Of a DNA stretch of 64,000 nucleotides, positions 59,637 through 64,000 are shown one piece after another; positions within the stretch are counted from its first letter, which is position 1; each line of letters starts with the position of its first letter. The stretch is taken from the NCBI GenBank assembly GCA_002753565.1, contig PEAM01000005.1:62001-126000 (forward strand), read 5' to 3'. The notes under the pieces are model-generated. The model was not told the origin of the DNA. It made no database searches and saw only the letters and a list, made by a program, of their open reading frames with translations. The DNA is from Magnetococcales bacterium (GTDB taxonomy: Bacteria > Pseudomonadota > Magnetococcia > Magnetococcales > JADFYX01). Position numbers and translations under genes: made by a program.

Positions 59637-59657
59637 TTGACTTTTAAAGTAAAAAAT

Positions 59658-60020
<363 letters not shown>

Positions 60021-60210
60021 GATTTCAGGATACTTCACAAGTACGATATCCTCTTTTGTTTTTTTTTTCAATCTTTATCAATTTTTTCGTTACCCATTTT
60101 TATGGAGAAAGCAGGATTCGATGGAAACGATTGCTGTGTGCCGAGGGTATTTATGTTAGATTTGGCAGACCTTTGATAGCTTTTTTGATGGATGATTGGT
60201 AAGGGATGCA

Positions 60211-60918
60211 ATGGAAAATCCAAATCGATTAAGAGCAGCAGATCTGAAAAAAAAGTTTGCTGTTTTCGGTCACTTTTATCAATTCTCTTCTGCTGGTCAT
60301 GCGTGTGCCTGTCGCTCGTTGCTGGAGCTGGTTGCCCATCATCGTGTGCCGGGAGAGACCAGTCAACTGGGGGCTGCTCGGCCTGATCTGTTGGTTGTGA
60401 TGATGAACCCAGGCTCATCACGCCCGCTGAACCCTGATTACCGGCCCCCCACTGTTGACCGATGGCACCAGGTGCCAGACTCTCGGGAGTGGGTATTGAC
60501 ACGACCGGACAATACTCAGTATCAAATCATGCGTTTGATGGCGGCTTTGGGTCTGGAGCATGGGCGGGTTTTGAATCTTTCGGATCTTAGAGAGCCGAAG
60601 AGCCCTGTTCTTTTTAAAAAAATGGCAGATCTGGAAGGGGTTCCTCATGGAGAAGGACACTCTGTTTTCAGCTCACCCAGAGGACAGGAGTTGAAAAATT
60701 TGCTAGAGTATCAGTCGGCTAACAAATCGGTTTTGGTGGGGTGGGGGAGGGATAGAGCGTTGCTGCCTCTTGCTCGACTGGCGTTGGATCGGTTTTCAGG
60801 TTGGACGCTGTATGGGCAGCCGGTGAATGGGGAGGGGACGCTCTATTCTCACCCCAGCCCCATGTTGCAGCGGATGAAAGAGGCGTGGTTGGATCAGGTT
60901 TTAAAGCAGATTGGTTGA
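60211..60918 (+). CDS. DUF1643 protein
   Basis: The 235-residue protein has a DUF1643 core: DLLVVMMNPGSSRPLNPDYR, IMRLMAALGLEHGRVLNLSD and SVLVGWGRDRALLPLARLAL. DUF1643 proteins are uncharacterised, with a fold related to uracil-DNA glycosylase-like or nucleotide-binding proteins in some descriptions. The ATG follows AAGGGA. First complete chromosomal gene right of ssrA. Confidence 0.8.
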   Translation: MENPNRLRAADLKKKFAVFGHFYQFSSAGHACACRSLLELVAHHRVPGETSQLGAARPDLLVVMMNPGSSRPLNPDYRPPTVDRWHQVPDSREWVLTRPDNTQYQIMRLMAALGLEHGRVLNLSDLREPKSPVLFKKMADLEGVPHGEGHSVFSSPRGQELKNLLEYQSANKSVLVGWGRDRALLPLARLALDRFSGWTLYGQPVNGEGTLYSHPSPMLQRMKEAWLDQVLKQIG

Positions 60919-60967
60919 CGGGTAGTTTTTTTGGCCTTTCACACAGAGGATTATTTGGGAAAACAAT

Positions 60968-62521
60968 ATGACTATAAAAAAAATGATCTCACTCTTGGCT
61001 CTTCTCATGGTTCTCTCGGCCTGTGCGGTTAACCCGGTTACCGGGAAGAGTGAACTGGCGCTGATTTCGGAGTCTCAGGAGATGGCCATTGGGAAAAAAC
61101 AGTATGGACCCAGCAGGCAGGGGCAGGGGGGGGACTATGTTGCGGACCCGGCTCTGGTCACCTATGTTCAGCAGGTTGGACAGCGGCTTGCCAAGGTAAG
61201 TGACCGGCAGCTTCCTTATGAGTTTGTGGTGATCAACAGCTCGGTTCCCAACGCCTGGGCGCTTCCGGGGGGAAAAATTGCCATCAATCGTGGGTTGTTG
61301 TTGGAGTTGACCAGTGAGGCGGAGTTGGCGGCTGTTTTGGGGCATGAGATTGTTCATGCGGCGGCTCGTCATTCGGCCCAGGGCATCGAGCGGGGCATGT
61401 TGATGCAGGGGGCGGTGATGGCGGCCGGTATAGCGACTCAAAACAGTGGCTATTCTGATTTGGCCATTAAAGGGGCTGGGCTGGCTGCCAACCTGGTCAA
61501 CCATAAGTATGGTCGGGATGCGGAGCGGGAGTCGGACCATTATGGCATGAAATATATGGAGAAGGCCGGTTATGATGTTCGAGCAGCCATCGCCTTGCAA
61601 GAGACATTTGTCCGGCTGAGCAAGTCGAATAACAGCAACTGGTTGACCGGCCTGTTTGCCAGCCATCCCCCTTCTCAGGAGCGGGTGGATAATAATCGTC
61701 GAGACGCTGAGCTTTTGACGCCGGGGGGTGAGGTGGGAGAAGCGCGGTATCAGCAGGCTATTGCCCATCTAAAAAAAGTAAAGCCTGCCTACGATGCCTA
61801 TGACGAAGGGGTGAAGGCCCTTAAAGAAAAAAAATATGATCAGGCGAGAGCATTGGCAGAAAAGGCTATCTCCATCGAGCCAAAAGAGGGGCTTTTCCAT
61901 GCGCTGTTAGGAGAGGCTCAGCAGGGCAAGGGGGCAAAAAATACAGCGTTGACCAGCTACAGTCGGGCGATTCAGGCCAACCCGGACTTTTTCTATTTTT
62001 ATGAAAAGAGAGGGGAACTCCAGAATCAACTGGGCTATTCAGCTGGAGCCAAAAAGGATCTGGAGCGGGGGGCCGCCCTGTTTCCGACCGCCGCCTCTTA
62101 TCTGGCTCTGGGTCAATTTGCCGAACAAGAGGGGAATACCAAGCAAGCCATTGAATACTATCGTGATGCGGCACAGTCGAACTCCCAGAGTGGCCGACTG
62201 GCTCAGCAATCCTTGGTGCAGTTGGATCTGCAGGATCATCCCAGTCGATATTTGAAAGCCCATTTTGTGTTGGATAGAGCCGGGCGTCTGCTGGTTTCGG
62301 TCAAGAACCCCACCGATTTTCCTGTCGATCAGCTGCGGGTAGCTCTCTATTATTTGAACCAAAAAAGGCAAAGAGAGCAGGTGACCCTTAGGCTGAATGG
62401 GGTTGTTGCTCCCCAACAGTCCCTTATGGTTCGTACCGGAATTGAGTCCATGAATGGCCATCAACTCCGTGAGAGAGGATTTCAGGTGCAGGTGGTGGGA
62501 GCCAGGGTTGCGGGTCACTAG
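60968..62521 (+). CDS. M48 lipoprotein protease with TPR tail (BepA/YfgC-like)
   Basis: The 517-residue protein has a lipoprotein signal (LLALLMVLSAC, Cys19), an M48 protease domain with zinc site LGHEIVHAAARHS (His126, Glu127, His130) and third ligand in RDAERESDHYG, then TPR-like repeats from about residue 270. BepA acts in the periplasm on outer-membrane protein assembly (LptD, Bam). Its neighbour encodes a PpiD-like chaperone, fitting an envelope quality-control role. Confidence 0.88.
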   Translation: MTIKKMISLLALLMVLSACAVNPVTGKSELALISESQEMAIGKKQYGPSRQGQGGDYVADPALVTYVQQVGQRLAKVSDRQLPYEFVVINSSVPNAWALPGGKIAINRGLLLELTSEAELAAVLGHEIVHAAARHSAQGIERGMLMQGAVMAAGIATQNSGYSDLAIKGAGLAANLVNHKYGRDAERESDHYGMKYMEKAGYDVRAAIALQETFVRLSKSNNSNWLTGLFASHPPSQERVDNNRRDAELLTPGGEVGEARYQQAIAHLKKVKPAYDAYDEGVKALKEKKYDQARALAEKAISIEPKEGLFHALLGEAQQGKGAKNTALTSYSRAIQANPDFFYFYEKRGELQNQLGYSAGAKKDLERGAALFPTAASYLALGQFAEQEGNTKQAIEYYRDAAQSNSQSGRLAQQSLVQLDLQDHPSRYLKAHFVLDRAGRLLVSVKNPTDFPVDQLRVALYYLNQKRQREQVTLRLNGVVAPQQSLMVRTGIESMNGHQLRERGFQVQVVGARVAGH

Positions 62522-62543
62522 GGGAGTCTCTGCAGACTCCCCT
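62520..62543 (+). terminator. Hairpin after the M48 protease gene
   Basis: AGGGGAGTCT and AGACTCCCCT form a perfect 10-bp stem with a four-base loop, starting at the stop codon. The T-run is short (GGTGTTTGTGG), so termination may be partial or bidirectional between the convergent genes. Confidence 0.6.
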
Positions 62544-62606
62544 GGTGTTTGTGGTTGATGTGGCTTCCCTGGGAATGGGGCGGCACCGTGGTTGTTTGTC
62601 TGTGGA

Positions 62607-64000
62607 TTAAAATTGGTCCAACATGCTGTTGTTGATGCGAATATCAGACTTTTTCCAGAGACCGTTCAGATAGCTGGTAAGGTGTTCCATTCCCAGGGTC
62701 TGTTGCAGTTTTTCTCGGAGGGCCTGAGCCGATTTTTCGTACTCTTCCGGGTTGGCTGGGGTGATCTTTTGAAGCCGAACCAGGGTAAAGCCATCGCCCT
62801 CTTCGATGAGGTCCGGGTGGTCGGCCTTTTTCAGGGATAGTTTGAAGGCTGCCGCGCGAATGGCCGGAGAAGGGGCATCTTTGCCACCATCTCGTGTAAA
62901 GGGGGCGGACTCTTTGGTCTGGATGGATTGATGGCTTTTGGCGGCATCCTGCCAGCTTTTTCCTTCGGATAACGCTTTTTGAGCTGCTTCCATCCACTCA
63001 CGGGCTTTCTCACGGGCTCTCTCTTTTCGATAAGCAGACAGCACCTCTTCCCTGGCCTCTTTCAGGCTTCTGGGGGCAGGCTCCTTTTTACCCAACACCT
63101 CCAGAGCAAAGAAACGGTTGTCGGGGAGTTCGATCACTGGGCTGATCTCCCCTTTGGGGGTAGAGAAGGCGGCATCCAGGAAGGGGCCCTCTTTTTCAAT
63201 CCCCTCCAGCTTGTCTGTATCGGTCCGGCTGAAAAAATCGGTCTCACGATAGCGTAGATTGAGGTCGGCGGAGATGGTTTTCAAATCTCCCGAGGCAAAG
63301 ATCTGATCTTCCATGGTGATGGAGCGATCATAGACCTGATTGGCTGCTTGGCGTTCGATGAGGAGGGGTTGAATCTGTTGGGTCACCTCTGCCAGGGTTT
63401 TGGTTCGTCCCGGATGAATTTTATCCACTTGAATCAGGTGATAGCCAAACTGGGTTTTGATGGGTTTGGACCGCTCTCCTTCTGCCAGGGAGAAGGTTGC
63501 CTCTTCGAAGGGTTTAACCATCATGCCGCGTCCAAACTCACCCAGGGAGCCGCCCTGAGCGGCGGAGATATCTTGGGAAAGCTCTTTGGCGACCGCTTCG
63601 AAGCTTTCACCAGCCTGGAGTCTCTTTTCGGCGAGTTGGATGGTTTCCAGGGCTGTGGCTTCGTCCACATCCCCTTTTATTTTAATGAGGATATGCCGCG
63701 CCTCTCGGGTCTCCTGTTGGATGTAGCTATCCAGGTTTTCGTCATAATAGTCTTGAAGCGCCTTTTGGGATACGGTGATGGAACCACGGACGCTGTCGGT
63801 GTTGAGCAGGATATGGCGCACTTTAACCTGGGCAGAGGACATGAACTGATCGATATGTTCGCTCAGATAGGCCTGCAGGGTGGCATCATCGGGGTGGAAA
63901 GTGTTTTCAAGGTCGGCTGGTCTGAGGGTCATGGTGGCAATTTGGCGGCTTTCATTGGCCAGTTCAAAACTGTCTCTGACCAAAATTTCCGGGGTGTAAG
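62607..64000 (-). CDS. ppiD: PpiD/SurA-like peptidylprolyl isomerase, partial
   Basis: The frame is open to the window edge, so the N-terminal part (including any membrane anchor) is missing. About 464 residues are visible. The parvulin domain reads ARHILIKIKGDVDEATALET, GEFGRGMMVKPFEEATFSL and TQFGYHLIQVDKIHPG. A linker YYDENLDSYIQQETREARHI is typical of PpiD, and a long C-terminal helical domain (ALREKLQQTLGMEHLTSYLN) follows. PpiD is an inner-membrane-anchored periplasmic chaperone at the Sec exit. It converges on the M48 gene. Confidence 0.8.
   Translation of the reverse strand, partial: YTPEILVRDSFELANESRQIATMTLRPADLENTFHPDDATLQAYLSEHIDQFMSSAQVKVRHILLNTDSVRGSITVSQKALQDYYDENLDSYIQQETREARHILIKIKGDVDEATALETIQLAEKRLQAGESFEAVAKELSQDISAAQGGSLGEFGRGMMVKPFEEATFSLAEGERSKPIKTQFGYHLIQVDKIHPGRTKTLAEVTQQIQPLLIERQAANQVYDRSITMEDQIFASGDLKTISADLNLRYRETDFFSRTDTDKLEGIEKEGPFLDAAFSTPKGEISPVIELPDNRFFALEVLGKKEPAPRSLKEAREEVLSAYRKERAREKAREWMEAAQKALSEGKSWQDAAKSHQSIQTKESAPFTRDGGKDAPSPAIRAAAFKLSLKKADHPDLIEEGDGFTLVRLQKITPANPEEYEKSAQALREKLQQTLGMEHLTSYLNGLWKKSDIRINNSMLDQF

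Larger units (their letters stand above)
41483..59657. mobile_element. ssrA-integrated island (putative phage satellite)
   Basis: The 18.2-kb segment is flanked by a perfect 27-bp repeat of the ssrA 3' end (41483-41509 and 59658-59684). Its integrase, excisionase and primase-helicase lie at the right end next to ssrA. The cargo is a type I RM operon with an Abi gene and metallopeptidase, plus unknown genes. There are no capsid, tail, terminase or conjugation genes, so it is not a phage or ICE. A cos-like sequence shared with the prophage, plus own replication and integration genes, gives the makeup of a P4/PICI-like satellite; that label is inference. Confidence 0.85.

Noticed and set aside
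41483-59657. Integrative conjugative element or plasmid origin of the island
   Set aside because: No relaxase, type IV secretion or partition genes are visible; only integration, replication and cargo genes.

Overview
The window looks like a chromosomal segment of a Gram-negative bacterium, most likely a member of the Pseudomonadota. The signs are a one-piece tmRNA with the tag ANDEHYAPALAAA, a BepA/YfgC-like M48 lipoprotein protease, a PpiD-like periplasmic chaperone, strong AGGAGG-type ribosome binding sites and a DUF1643 gene. A magnetococcal (Magnetococcales) origin is a guess that the sequence alone cannot prove. Almost all of the window is mobile DNA: a prophage, an IS-disrupted defence-like gene, and an 18.2-kb island inserted in ssrA. 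Core genome resumes only after about 59.7 kb.

Region 1 (1 to about 36.8 kb) is a contractile-tailed prophage whose left end lies outside the window. The leftward late genes run from small terminase (14.0 kb) through a ParB-fused DNA methyltransferase, an IHF/HU-like protein, GpA-type large terminase, gpW-like connector, lambda-type portal, a prohead protease/capsid fusion, decoration protein, connector and tail completion proteins, baseplate gpV, PAAR tip, sheath, tube, a tail assembly chaperone with a P2-type -1 frameshift site, and the start of the tape measure. A lysis block (M15 endopeptidase, 3TM holin) and a full replication/recombination block (RuvC-like nuclease, primase-helicase, Cas4-like nuclease, SF2 helicase, SSB-like protein, Sak4-like ATPase) are also leftward and end upstream at 29.4 kb. 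There an XRE repressor/ImmA pair faces the other way and leads into a rightward block: DinB, small unknown proteins, a dGTPase, then a tightly overlapping operon of TSCPD protein, DUF2924 protein, large serine recombinase and an HTH protein, which probably marks the right end.

Region 2 (36.9 to 41.48 kb) holds an AT-rich Sll1717-like P-loop ATPase gene split by a 2.4-kb IS91-like element (HUH transposase plus a frameshifted tyrosine recombinase). It then holds the original ssrA terminator, now 18 kb away from ssrA.

Region 3 (41.48 to 59.66 kb) is an integrative island in the 3' end of ssrA, bounded by a perfect 27-bp repeat. At its right end are the integrase, excisionase and a large primase-helicase. 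Its cargo is a type I restriction-modification operon (M, S, an Abi_2/HEPN gene, R, a YgjP-like metallopeptidase), a half-size specificity subunit, an uncharacterised two-gene module, and several unknown genes. Near its left end it carries a sequence strikingly like the presumed cos region of the prophage (19 identical bases plus a 9-base block at the same spacing). This suggests that the island is a phage satellite that borrows the packaging machinery of this or a related phage. Its replication gene is bracketed by copies of a 53-base repeat ending in three 9-bp iterons.

Region 4 (59.66 to 64 kb) is the chromosomal flank: ssrA, a DUF1643 gene, the M48 protease gene and the 3' part of a ppiD-like gene.
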